This document shows, one piece after another, positions 1-10,582 of a stretch of 64,000 nucleotides of DNA. The notes beneath the pieces were generated by a model. The model searched no databases, was not told the origin of the DNA, and was given only the letters and a program-made list of their open reading frames with translations. The translations under genes and the position numbers were made by a program. The stretch comes from Ascaphus truei (lineage: Eukaryota; Chordata; Amphibia; Anura; Ascaphidae). Positions within the stretch are counted from its first letter, which is position 1. Every line of letters starts with the position of its first letter. The DNA lies in assembly GCA_036426205.1 (NCBI GenBank), contig WSYH01002425.1, forward strand, positions 1-64,000, given 5' to 3'.

Positions 1-343
1 CTAGTCCTGTCTTGTCCTATCTTGTTTTGCAGTCTTCCTCGTGTACCGAACCGGCTTCCGCTACGTCTTCCCGCACCTCTGGCATCTCGAACTCGGCATA
101 CGGCAACACGACTCTCCGTACCTCTGGCATCCCGATCTCGGCAAACGGTAAACGACAACGTCCCTCTCTCTAACCCCGGACTTGGCAAACAGCACCCTCT
201 ACCATCTGTACCTCTCCTGCCCCGATCCGGACTTCCAGAGCGCTCTACTCTCAAGACGTGCCATCGTGGCTGTGGGTGGCATTATATCCTATCCCACCTC
301 AGCACCGCGGTCCCGTCTCGTTTGTGGTGAGCACGCCCTGACA
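1..343 (+). mobile_element. Gypsy-type LTR, 3' part, cut by the window edge
   Basis: The last bases, GTGGTGAGCACGCCCTGACA, match the end of the complete LTR at 13069-13912, which is on the other strand and reads GTGGTGAGCACAGCGTGACA. Runs such as CTCTGGCATC and CTCGGCAAACG also resemble the body of that LTR. The 5' part and target duplication lie outside the window, so solo or full-length status cannot be told. No primer-binding site is visible after the CA end at 343, which favours a solo LTR. The ORFs here are not genes. Confidence 0.7.
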
Positions 344-421
344 CTACTTCTATGGATCAACCCCGATTCTACAGACGCAGGAACCCACTCGCCTCTACCG
401 TGCCTGTCATGCAGAAAAAGT

Positions 422-1704
422 GAAAGGCGGTTGCCGTTTCCACACCAAGGCCAAAGCGAAAGGCTAAGGCCAATAAAGAAAACCTTCTGCTGACCACAAA
501 GGCTAAGGGTTTTAATAGACGTCAGCCTTATTATGTCAAGAAGAAATACAGTGATGTACTCTCAACGCAAAACAAATGGCAGCCAACCCATCGAACCCGC
601 AGACCACTTCCTCCCATACACTTCGACGACTCTGCCGCCGCTGTCCCGGAAATCTTCAGCCCGTCTTCTCCACTCCTCGTCCTCGATGCTGCCGCCGCCC
701 TCCCGGAAACCCGCAGGCCATCTTCTCCAGTTCTATTCGACGATGCTGCCGCTAGTGCCTCTGAAATACACTGGTCACTTTCTCCTTTGCGCTTAGACGA
801 CTCTGCTTCTCGCCCGCAAATCCAGAGGTCACTTTCTTCATCCCTCTTCGACGACGCTGCCACTTCTCCTCTACCTGATATCCACAGGTCACCTCCTCCA
901 CCCTTCTTCGACGACGCTGCCGCTTCTCTCCATGGAACCCCCATCTCATACTCCGTAGCACCCATCCACCCAGATGTCCACACGACATGCACAAGAAGCA
1001 GCTCGTTAGACCGGATGCTGAATGGGATAAGTGTGGATATCCTTGTGGACTCCATTATGCTGACAAAGATAGATCTGCTTCTGGAGACCATGCTAAATAT
1101 GGAGCAACGGATGCTACATATGGATCAATGGATGGATCGACGGATGGAGAAGATAGAGGCTGACATAGCGGGGATACATCATTTGCTCAGTGTTCATGCC
1201 CCTGTTTCCCCGACCCTGGGGCAGGAGGGTGGCATGGATGTGATGAATGGGAGCATCGACACCCTTCCATCACCAAGCGCACCCCCTCATCCAGAAGATT
1301 TAGTGTACATGTTTGCCGTTGAGGAGGACATGACAACCCCGTCAAGACCACGCCAGGAGACAACACAGCGACCAAGACCAGAGGAAAGCTTCCTCCCAGA
1401 CAACCTACCATTGCCCGCTGCCGCAAGCACACCCGCTCACAGAAGACCTACATTCGCTAGCATCGATACGGTGCCCAACATCACCCTGCGCGATCTGCCA
1501 CCGGCACTCAGGGAGAAGTATAGGGTGATGAGTGCTGGTGCATCCCACAAGTATGCCTTGGTCATTTTTAAGCACCATGTGCCCTACTCAATGTACTGCG
1601 ACTGGGCCTTCAGAGTGAACTACGAAGGAAATCGCGTAAAAAAGGCACTTCCTGACAATTTAAGAAAGACCATTTTGGAGGAATTGCTTTTAAAGGCAAA
1701 TTAA
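422..1704 (+). CDS. Unidentified protein frame with C-terminal BEN-like domain
   Basis: This frame is open from a TGA just before 422 to the TAA at 1702-1704, about 427 codons. There is no ATG in frame until about 1014, so the start is either in an upstream exon or lost. The N-terminal part is basic (PRPKRKAK). A low-complexity part follows with repeated FDDAA blocks rich in Ser and Pro (about 600-940). A Met/Leu-rich probable coiled coil comes next (about 1010-1190), then a spacer. The last 65 residues fit the BEN DNA/protein-interaction fold, with a hydrophobic A-x-x-I-F core, then VNYEGNRVKKALP and a terminal helix. BEN proteins usually act as chromatin or transcription factors, and the fold also occurs in mobile-element proteins. 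The order coiled coil then BEN, and the repeat-rich setting, suggest a transposon-carried or domesticated gene. The BEN call is by eye. Confidence 0.5.
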
Positions 1705-2035
1705 GCACAGCCATTCTGATTGGCTGGCAACTTTCCCTTTAACATGACGTCACTAAATCCAAGATGGCCGCTGTGTCACAAGGTTGTTCAGCCAATCAGA
1801 GTGTGGAATTTGTTCCCACGATCTGATTGGCTGAAATACCATCTGACGCCGGCTTCGTGACGTCATCTTAAAGGCAAATGAAGCACAGCCATTCTGATTG
1901 GCTGGCATCATTCCCTTTAAGTGACGTCACGGCAAAAAAATTTATTAAAGTCTGCACATGGTTTTAACAGTCAATCAGGTGGCTGGTAACCATTTTGAGG
2001 GTAAATGTGACGTCACAAGCCATATTTAAGGCCGT
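1692..2035 (+). promoter_or_regulatory. CRE/CCAAT-box promoter-like cluster
   Basis: Four perfect CRE palindromes TGACGTCA lie at 1745, 1858, 1922 and 2008. They alternate with CCAAT boxes (ATTGG or CCAAT) near 1719, 1792, 1825, 1895 and 1973. A TATA-like CATATTTAAGG is near 2022. A unit of about 66 bp is duplicated at 1692-1757 and 1870-1935, so part of the array arose by tandem duplication. The first unit overlaps the stop codon of the upstream frame. The arrangement suggests a rightward start near 2040-2060. No long ORF follows, so the transcript is unknown. Confidence 0.55.
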
Positions 2036-2890
2036 GACGCCTCATTTGAGCCCAAGAAGCCGACGAGACAGCATCGGCTGGGATTTAACTTGGGGTATTT
2101 TGGATTGACAGGTGAAGAAAGAAGATAAAGAAGAACAAGAAATGGTTACAGATGAAGATAGAAGAAGGTGATTAAAGAAAGAAAAAGAAGATTGGGGTAC
2201 CTGAGCCGGATCTTCATGGCGGATGGCATCGGATGCTGTTGGAGGCCTTCAAGGTACATGAGCTTCCTGTTTCCCCGGGAGTCGGAGGGCCACCGCTTCT
2301 AATGGTAATTAATATATTCAATGTTTGTAAATGTCTCTTTTTACACGTTTAATCTTTGGATGTGTTTTTTGATTATTTGGGGAAGGCACATTGACTGATA
2401 ATATATTAATCGGTACCTCTTTAGGGTACAGATTAATTCATTATTATGACAATATTTGGGGGGCATTTCTCGCTTGGTATTGGTGTTGCTTTTTGGCATT
2501 TCATGTATTATGTGGATGTAATTGTTTGTTTTTTCATGCTTAATGTAATTAAAGGTTTGCGATTGGTGTTCGCTTGTACTTAATGTAATATTATGTTAGC
2601 TAATATGTTTTATGGTTACTTCAGAGATTGTTTTAATTTATTTTTTGGAGTTTTAATGGTTATATTCATTAATGTTGGAGTAATTCATTGTTTACATTGG
2701 TTAGTGTTACTATTCATTTTGAGTTGTTTCGGAATTAATTGTTTAGATTGGTTAATGGTTTAATTAATTCATTGTTGATGTTGCTATTGATTGGATTAGC
2801 TGGCTACTATTTGTATTTAGTGACGTGTGATTTTTTGGAGTTTAGTTACATTTTATTATTGTGTGTCTTGTGTATTACTGTATTGTCATT
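2036..2890. other. Purine-rich leader-like stretch, then T/G-rich DNA, no gene
   Basis: After the promoter-like block, 2100-2200 is strongly A/G-rich. From about 2310 the + strand becomes T/G-rich with very few C bases for about 600 bp. The 70-codon ORF at 2739-2951 is Leu/Ile/Tyr-rich because of this composition and is not credible as a gene. Confidence 0.4.
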
Positions 2891-2895
2891 AGGGT

Positions 2896-2976
2896 GCCCA
2901 TTGAGTGCTATAGAGGCTTATCATGCCCATATTATTATTATATGGGTATGATGTACCACTATACTACTCAATGGGT
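2896..2976. repeat. Short foldback
   Basis: GCCCATTGAG...GCCCATAT on the left is answered by ATATGGGTATGATG...CTCAATGGGT on the right, with the AT-rich centre ATTATTATT. The arms are about 35 bp and imperfect. This is a foldback MITE or the core of one. Confidence 0.6.
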
Positions 2977-3041
2977 ATAGGGTGGGTATAGTCAGTCAGG
3001 GTGGGTGCTAGGCCTCCCGGGTTGGTATCGGGTCAGGTTGG

Positions 3042-3100
3042 GTTAACCCCTTAATGACTATAGCTGTTCGTAACCGTTAAGGTGATTAAAGGGTTAGGGG
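3042..3100. repeat. Foldback with GGGTTAACCCCTTAA-type arms
   Basis: TTAACCCCTTAATGAC...GTTAAGGTGATTAAAGGGTTA forms an imperfect inverted repeat. The same motif (TTAACCCC, GCGGTTA, GGTAATGA) is the centre of the larger foldback at 29459-29720, so the two are probably related. Confidence 0.5.
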
Positions 3101-3410
3101 CCATTAGAATGTATTTATTTTATATATATGCTTTCTGGCAACAGAGGACAGAGGGACTTGCTTATATGGTAAGTATAACTTTATTTATTTACTTTAATTA
3201 TCTATGCTAATGCAGTGTTTAATAATGGTAAAAAACAGAAACACTAGACTCTTACCCCAAGTTACGAAACAGAAATAAAAAATAGTATAGTGTAAGGTAA
3301 TAGATAATTAATAACTCCAATGGGTTATCTCCGAAAATAACCAAAGACAACCTTCGATCCCCTCTGCTTCAACCCGGTGTAGGGATCATCCAAATCCCTT
3401 AAAGATACGT

Positions 3411-3797
3411 AAAAACAGAAAAAACAGGGGAGCAAGGGGTTAAAGAAATCAGGACACAAAAAACCCACAGATAGTCACAAATGGGGGTTAACACCCCTAT
3501 TGAGGGATGATGGTAATGGAAATATTATAATTAAACTTACACGGCCTTGTGTAAGTGTTGGTATATAGAGGTTTCTTTAATAAACACTCCAACTTGTCCC
3601 AGGAGGAGGAGGGGGACAAGTTGGAGTGTTTATTAAAGAAACCTCTATATACCAACACATTAACACAAGGCGGTGTAAGTTTAATTATAATATTACCATT
3701 ACCACATCCCTCAATAGGGGGTGTTAACGCCATTGTGACTATCGTGGGTTTTGTGTCCTGATTTCTTTCCCCTTGCTCCCCTGTTTTTTCTGTTTTT
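3411..3797. repeat. Large near-perfect foldback element
   Basis: Two arms of about 185-190 bp face each other around a spacer of about 13 bp (3600-3612, GGAGG-rich). The inner halves are almost identical. The outer parts still match, for example AAAAACAG...GGGGAGCAAGGGG against CCCCTTGCTCCCCTG...CTGTTTTT. The opposed ORFs here are mirror reads of the palindrome, not genes. A foldback MITE or a long-hairpin RNA source are both possible. Confidence 0.8.
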
Positions 3798-3906
3798 AAG
3801 TGTTTAATAATGGGCAAATAATCTATTATCCATATTGATAATACTTATTTTGCCCATTACTGTAACTGTTTGGGTTTGGGCGCAGGGGGGCGTGTATTGA
3901 TGTTTT

Positions 3907-4215
3907 TTAAATATTTATTAATATACATTTCTTTAATAGTGTGAGGTTGCAGGGCGTCTCCGAGCTGAACCACGTTGGTTTTATGTCCGGGCCTCTGCTT
4001 CCCGAGATAACAGGCCCCTTTATGGGGTGCCGGTATCCCTCTGCATTGAAATGTCCCGCGTCACGTGACCGGGACATTTCCTTCTGCATAGGAGATACCG
4101 GCACCCCATAAAGAGCCTTGATCTCGGGAAGCAGGGGTCCCCGGAGATAAACCAACGGATTCAGCTCCGTAGACCACCCTGAACCCTTTACACTATTAAA
4201 GAAATGTAGATTTAA
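3907..4215. repeat. Second large foldback element
   Basis: ACATTTCTTTAATAGTGT near the left end is answered by ACACTATTAAAGAAATGT at 4190-4208. The middle pairs GGGGTGCCGGTAT with ATACCGGCACCCC and GAAATGTCCCG with CGGGACATTTC around a CACGTG centre. The arms are about 140-150 bp with some indels. It is a separate palindrome from the preceding one, with different arms. Confidence 0.75.
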
Positions 4216-4335
4216 ATAAATAATTTTCGGGCGACATTACAGCTGGGAGAGGCAGCTCTCTCAGAGCAGCTCTCTCTGCAGCAGAAATGAATCGCTGGTT
4301 TAGCCTTTTCAGAGGCTCAATGCTCTCGCTGGCAG

Positions 4336-4442
4336 CAAATCGCCCGTTTTGGGCATTTTGCTATCACTGGTAATCGAGCCTTTCTGAATACCGTGATAGC
4401 AAAGTCCAAAAAACAGTCATTTTAAATTCCCTGGCGATTTTT
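4336..4442. repeat. Imperfect foldback
   Basis: GGGCATTTTGCTATCAC (4351-4367) pairs with GTGATAGCAAAGTCC (4393-4407). Outer AAATCGCC and GGCGATTT also pair. It probably belongs to the foldback MITE cluster on its left. Confidence 0.45.
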
Positions 4443-4479
4443 TTTATCAACCCTCTCTGAATAAGGCCCTGTATCCTTA

Positions 4480-7240
4480 AAATGTTTGAAACATGTCACA
4501 TTCCCCTCTTAAAAGGTGTACATGTTTAGATACAATTAAATGGTAAATAGCATGATTAAAAAAACTTTCCTGAAATGTCATGCAAACTAATTTACATTTT
4601 AGCCCCTACAGTAGCTTTTAATTATTTTCCTACTCTTTGGTCCATCCCTGCCTTGTATGTTTACTTTTAGAGATGTACCCTTTAGACAAATACATAGTAA
4701 TCAAGGTGTGGTATTATCATTAATCGGTAAACCAAAATCATCCTCTTTCCATCTGATTTCTTGGACAGTCACAAAGTACTGTCTTTCCCTACAGGGTTGG
4801 TGACTACAGATTGGTCATCAGATATTATGATAACACTCATGTCCTTTCCTTATATGGCAGATGACAGTTGGTTATGTATTTTGAGATGTAAGCATGAATG
4901 ATTTATGTGTGAATTATTACACTTTCTTCCTCTCCTATTTAATCATTTCTGATTCCTATCTTTCTCTTTCTTCCCTCACTTTAGAATTAGTGGTTCGCAG
5001 ATAGTTGTCCGGTAAACAAAAACAAAGTAGTATCCATAGCCTACATCTCTGAGAAAAGTGTCTACCTAAGACCCTACAAAGAGAGTGACAGAGGTTTATG
5101 AATAAGACAAACATCTTCAGTCCCTACTGTCATGCCACACCCAAACCTGTCGTCAGAGTACATTACGTTTAGGAAATAAAGATCCCAGACCTGGCTCTCT
5201 AACACCACCACAGTGGATGCGTCCCTCATATAGAGTTATAGAGCCAGGAAATATCTCAAGCAGGATCCAAAAAAAGAGTCAGAGGGGAAATGAGAGCTCA
5301 GTGTGCCTGAGTTAGTGCATGCATTACCCAGTATACTGTATGTATGCATGCGTGAAAGCCCTTTAATAAGATTTTTTGCCCGTTATGGCTCTACTGTATA
5401 ATGGATTCATACAATCTGTTTCCATCTGTGGGTCCTTGTTAATTCTTTCCGACACTAGTCATTGTGCAATTGTCATTATTCAACAAAAAGAAAACACTAA
5501 TGTAAATTAAATGCACACAGATAGTAAAAACACTAACACAGATTAAAATCATGCAAAAGCCCTAATGTACAATAGGTCTCCTATTCTCAGTTGGCTAATA
5601 TCCCATACACAAAAGACTAAGCAGCTAGTCCTCGACTCTCAACAAGGTAATGCTATCTCTGAGCTGTTAGACATACAGTACATGATATACTGGAACCTTC
5701 CAGCATACATACTGGAACAACCAAGTCCTGAACTACGGTACTCCCTTTACTCAAACATAGTTAGCTCATATATCTATTATCATTTCCAGTACATACAGTA
5801 CTGTAATACTTGAATCTTATTGCTAGGAGCATAACATATATCTCCTTTAATTCCCTAGGCTGCCTGCATAACAGTGGCTACAGTATATACTTATTTTAAC
5901 CAAAACATCTAATGTCAGGAAAAAGCACAAATCTTTGCTGAAGGACATAAATCATTAGGGTCAATACAAGGGACTCATTTCCCTAGAAGCCTACCTCAAT
6001 TAAAAAAAAATCTGGTTTATGAAATATATATTTTAGTCTGTCGTTTTACAAGAATACAAACTGAATAATTCATGGAGAAAAAAAGGTAATTCTATTTATG
6101 GTTACATTTTATTGAATTTTAAAAAGCGATTTACAAAACAGGATGTGACCTATCCCATATACAATAATATAAATTGCTTTCCAGCTCCTATTAAAATTTT
6201 CATTTGAATGACAGGTACAATGGAAGAGATTATAATAGCTTGACTTCCAATTACATTACAACTTTTGCTAGTGATATTGGCTTTTGTTTTTTCTTTAATA
6301 TTTAATAGCTGCAATAAGAACACATGGTATTTCAGTTCTATCTATCATATGAATGTAAAAAATCAAAATCAATTAACAATTCTGTTTTTTTTCTGTATAA
6401 CTTACTTACTGCTCAGTGGGGCACCAGCTATCACAGAACTTACATGTACCTGCACATTTAGGGATGTCATTTATAAATGGTAGACTGGCAAAACAGATTT
6501 TAATTTGAGTCAAGCAACAACAGAGAATGGCATCTATTCTATGTATAAACCACTTCTCAATGGGCTCCATTACTGAGCATGACTTGATCCTTTTTAGCCC
6601 TTTGTTTAGGACAGCACATAAAAAAAGAGAATGATATGCTGTTCAAAACTAGAGATGTTAACTTGATATTGTGTTTTGGTGCTAAACATTTGTTGTGTTT
6701 TTTGTTTTGCTAAACTCGTCGCTTGGTCTTGGTTTTTGATAATTGGGAAAATTTGAATTTGATGAAAAAGATCTGAAGTTGTTTATTGCTTCCTACTGTA
6801 CTTATTTATGTAATACAGTACATGTTATAGGCTAAAGCAGTAAAATTCCGGACATTATTGAAATTCCTGCTATCTGATTGGTTAGAATTCCGGGCATTAT
6901 TCATTCAGAAATGCCCAGAATTTTTGGCAACTTGCCAATTCCCCTTTCACAGCTACAGGGGAAGCGCGCTGAGAATTTGAAAAAAAAAGTGCCAAATTTA
7001 AAACTGTTAACTGTAAATACCTCTCCTGGTCCAAGCTCCGAAAGCACCTCCATTCCTCTGCTCACACAGCACGGCAGCATATGCAGTCTCTCTCTGTCTC
7101 ACAGCTACTAGGCCTGTCAGAAGCTGGCGTGTCCTAAATGGTAACTTTGTTACTTGCAACAAAATAATATCACTCACACCTTTTATATTTTGTGCTAAGG
7201 CCATTTGTATTTGCTTTTTATTTAGTTGTGGTTAATATAG
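4480..7240. other. AT-rich DNA, no gene seen
   Basis: No coding frame with recognisable similarity, RNA gene or clear repeat boundary was found. Runs of TACTGTA or TACAGTA are frequent. Short tracts with GAATTCCGGGCATTATT near 6845-6905 may be a decayed MITE. Confidence 0.4.
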
Positions 7241-7243
7241 CTG

Positions 7244-7790
7244 TCCCCCCACTTCTCTCCCCCATCTCCCCTCCACCCACCTCTCCCCCTGCACTTCCTC
7301 CCATCCTCCCACTTCTCCCCCTTACCCCATTTCTCCCCTCACCTCTCTCTCTTCTTCCCTTCGCCCCTCTCTCTCTTCCCCTCCCTCTCTCTCCCCCCTC
7401 TCTCTTCCTCCCTATCTACCCTCTCTCCCCCTCTCTCATCCCCCTCCCCCTCTCTCTTTCCCCTCCTCTCTTCCCCTCTCTCTTACCCCGATTTTCTTCC
7501 CCCTCTCTCTTATCCCGATTTTCTTCCCTCTCTCTCCCCCATCTCTCTCCCCCTCCCTCCCCTCTCTCTCCCCCATCTCTCTCCCCCTCCCTCTCCTCTC
7601 TATCCCCCAATCTCTCTCTTTCTCCCCCCTCTCCCACTCCCTCTCTCTTCTCACCTCTCTCTTTTCCCCTATCACCTCTCTCTTCTCCCCTCCCCTCACC
7701 TCTCTCTCCCCCACTCACCTCTCATCTCCCCCCTCACCTCTCTCTCCTCCCTCCCTCACCTCTCTCCTCCCCCCCCTCATCTTTGAGACT
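7244..7790. repeat. Polypyrimidine (CCCTCTCT)n tract
   Basis: About 550 bp of almost pure C and T on the + strand in irregular CCCCTCTCTC units. The long S/P/L-rich ORF on + and the R/E/G-rich ORFs on - are products of this simple sequence. Such mirror-like purine/pyrimidine tracts can adopt triplex (H-DNA) structures, which is general knowledge rather than something visible here. Confidence 0.9.
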
Positions 7791-8249
7791 AGTAGGTAAT
7801 GAGACAGGTGGTTTCTCTATACTGATTGACTGGTATTTACTGGTAGAGAGGAGACACGTCAACTGATGTTATTGTTGGAATCTCTCTGCTTATCAATTGA
7901 TTTAAAAAAATACATTAATTAAAGTAATAGAAATAATACTAATAATACCAAGTTCCAGTTAACCAAACCAAAACAGAACTGGGACAGGACACATAGTGGT
8001 TGGAATTGTACCATCCTTTACCAGTTCAGCATTATAATAAAAAATATAATTAATTATGTGTATAATTGAAAAGGAATTACTTTCACCTTCCCTCTCCGTG
8101 CCCCTGTCTCATTCTCTGCCCCTCTGTTTGTCTCCATGTCTCCCTTCTGAACTTTAGTGATTCAAACTACATTTATCCATCAGCTAAAATCTGGATGCTA
8201 GGCCCAAACAAAAATGAAGTAGAACCGTATTTTCTGCTTCGCTTGCATC

Positions 8250-8385
8250 TCACCGTATTTCCCTCTTTCCAGTACAGCTTACCCTACAGTACCTTCCCCT
8301 ATTTTCCCCTGCCAACACTGACATGAAATGATGTCAGGGGGGAAAAAGGGGCATCTTATAGAAAGGGGGAAATACCGCAAGATCC
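8250..8385. repeat. Small foldback MITE with TATTTCC..CTTTC termini
   Basis: CGTATTTCCCTCTTTC at the left is answered by GAAAGGGGGAAATACCG at the right. The right end continues inward as AAGATGCCCC when read outward-in. This resembles the ends of the 36241-37012 element (ATTTCCTCGATTCTAAGACG), so the two may share a superfamily. Confidence 0.5.
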
Positions 8386-8389
8386 AAGT

Positions 8390-10410
8390 TGAACACGAAA
8401 CAAGGTTTTGTCTAATTTGTACACAGATCCTAGTGTCAAGCTAAGAAAACTTCAGATCACAGAAGTTCAGGACTGTTTGGATTTCCACAATCTGAATTAG
8501 CTCACTTGTTCTTACATAAATGTCCTGGTTTCATACTAATCGTTAAGATCAAACATTGTTTTTCTTTCAGTGCCTGGAACCAAATTTTTTGGATTTTGGT
8601 TCTATACATAATATTTATTTAACATATCTTTAATTTTGAAATATAAATTAAGAATTTCTTTAGACCAAGTTTAGCTTTTTTTTAATACCTCCAGAGGTCA
8701 TCTCACACAATGCTGCTGCTATTTTGGAGAAGTCTTTCAAAAAAAGTCAGTCGCAACTTAAAACTTAGTAATTGCTGTCATTTTTTAAAGGCATTTCAAA
8801 GTCTTACTTTTTTTTTTTTTTTTAACATTCTTTGATTCAGTAGACAGCTCTTCTGTTGACACCAGGTGACCCAAATAGTGGACTTGGTGCCCCAGGATAT
8901 TGCATTAATTGGGCATGAACTTTAGATCATGCTGGCATATATCTACCAATACCAATTTCAGTTTATTTAAATGTTACTCAAACTTGGAACTGAAGATATT
9001 ATTTAAGTGTAAGAGCCCAGTGTGAAAGTTCTGATTTCAGAGACAGCAAATCCTGAGGTGAATTCGGAGGCCAAATCACATCCACTTGCATTAATATAGT
9101 GCTATTGGGTTTGTAAATGCTATCTTGAGCTTGATCTCCTCAGAGATCTATAATTGACCTGTTGTCTCTGTAAGTCTCTTAATATACTTAATAGATTGTA
9201 AGCTCTCCATGGCAGGAATTTAATTTCCTATGGGCTGATTTGATATTTGTTGCCTTTATTGTATTATAATTCTCTGAATTTGATTGTCTCTTCTCTAAAA
9301 CGCTGCATACACTGTTACCGCTCTATAAATACAAATATGCATTTATAATTTTGGCATCTTAGATCCAGTGTGGAAAATAATTTTGCTTCTCCCAAGGTCC
9401 TTAGAGCTTCCATTCATGGTAGGAAATCCTGCGCAGACCTTTTCAGCTGCCGATAGTCAAAATACTGTAGATCTTTTTTTGGCCACTAAAGGACATGCAT
9501 TATCACTCTTCTTCAATTTCCTGGATATGCTTGCACACATTTTGATACTGCAAGTACAGATTTAGCAAGAATTATTGCCATCGTGGGTGCAGCGAGGAGC
9601 ACCTTGACTCCTGAGTGAACCCTGCGTGAACACATTGTTTTCCACACTGGTACGCTGCCGTGACGCACCTCATCTGAGGCTTTGCTATGGCAAGTCGGAA
9701 TAATTATTTGTGGGGCTTATTATGTTATTTTAATTCATTACATGGCCGGCAGGTGGCGCACTGAATATCTTTGCCTATTATACTCACTAGCAACAAGTAT
9801 CTGTACCCTTTAATGCTTCACTACTCTACAGTTGTAACCCCACAGGTGTCTGAATACAAGATACAATGTCGACATGTCTTGCTTTAAACAATGTCTTTCT
9901 TTGTGTAATCGCCTTATTACACTTGGTACTTTTCTATCACACTTTACTCAAATAACAATGCATTAACCAAATTTGTCTCAGTCTGTTTGTACTGTGCATA
10001 TCATGTAACATGACACTTTCTAAACTGGCCTGCAGTTTTGCACATATGATATATTGTGCCATTTCAGACAGTAGTGGGAAGAGGAACAAAATATTGGGGA
10101 GTGCTTTAAAGTGCAAACTATTAAGAGCAACGTATGAAAAAAGTGAACAAATAAGATAAAGTGAATATTTTATAATAAAATAAACTTCAGTGTAAAATAG
10201 AATAAAAACAGATAATATCAACCATAAAATGTGTGGTGTTCTCTTTGTTCTTTTTCTTCACATACAACAGCTTTCGTCTTCCATTGTTTTCATAGTTTCC
10301 AATGTAACCCACCATTTTTTTAATGGGACACTATTTGGAAGTCTTTCATCAATCTGTTTGGGATTATTTTGAGAAACAAACAGATAAAAATAATGGATAA
10401 TGTTTTAAGA
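8390..10410. other. Mostly unannotated AT-rich DNA
   Basis: No gene is seen. A piece at about 9205-9345 (ATTGTAAGCTCTCC...GCTCTATAAATA) looks like an L2/SINE 3' tail. Nothing else stands out apart from a CTCF-like motif reported separately. Confidence 0.4.
9745..9759 (+). promoter_or_regulatory. CTCF-like motif
   Basis: CCGGCAGGTGGCGCA fits the core of the vertebrate CTCF consensus. A related but weaker GGCAGATGGCACAG, followed by the same TGAATAT context, occurs near 25937, so the site may be part of an old dispersed repeat. The function is only inferred. Confidence 0.25.
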
Positions 10411-10582
10411 ATAATCTAAAAAAGACAGAAAAAGATGCCCTCAAGGAACTCATAGATGATAATACAATTACTATTAAGACAGCTGATAAAGTGGGGGGAG
10501 GTTATAGTAATTATGGATACAACATCTTACTGTCTTTGAAAGTGGCCAATTGAATCTTGAAATATATGAATATGTATATAAA

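Noticed and set aside
7192..7866. Long Ser/Pro/Leu-rich ORF and opposed Arg/Glu/Gly-rich ORFs
   Set aside because: They are translations of a polypyrimidine microsatellite in several frames.
9560..9700. Possible tRNA-like or structured segment with GTGCAGCGAGGAGCACC
   Set aside because: No A box, B box or cloverleaf pairing could be fitted.
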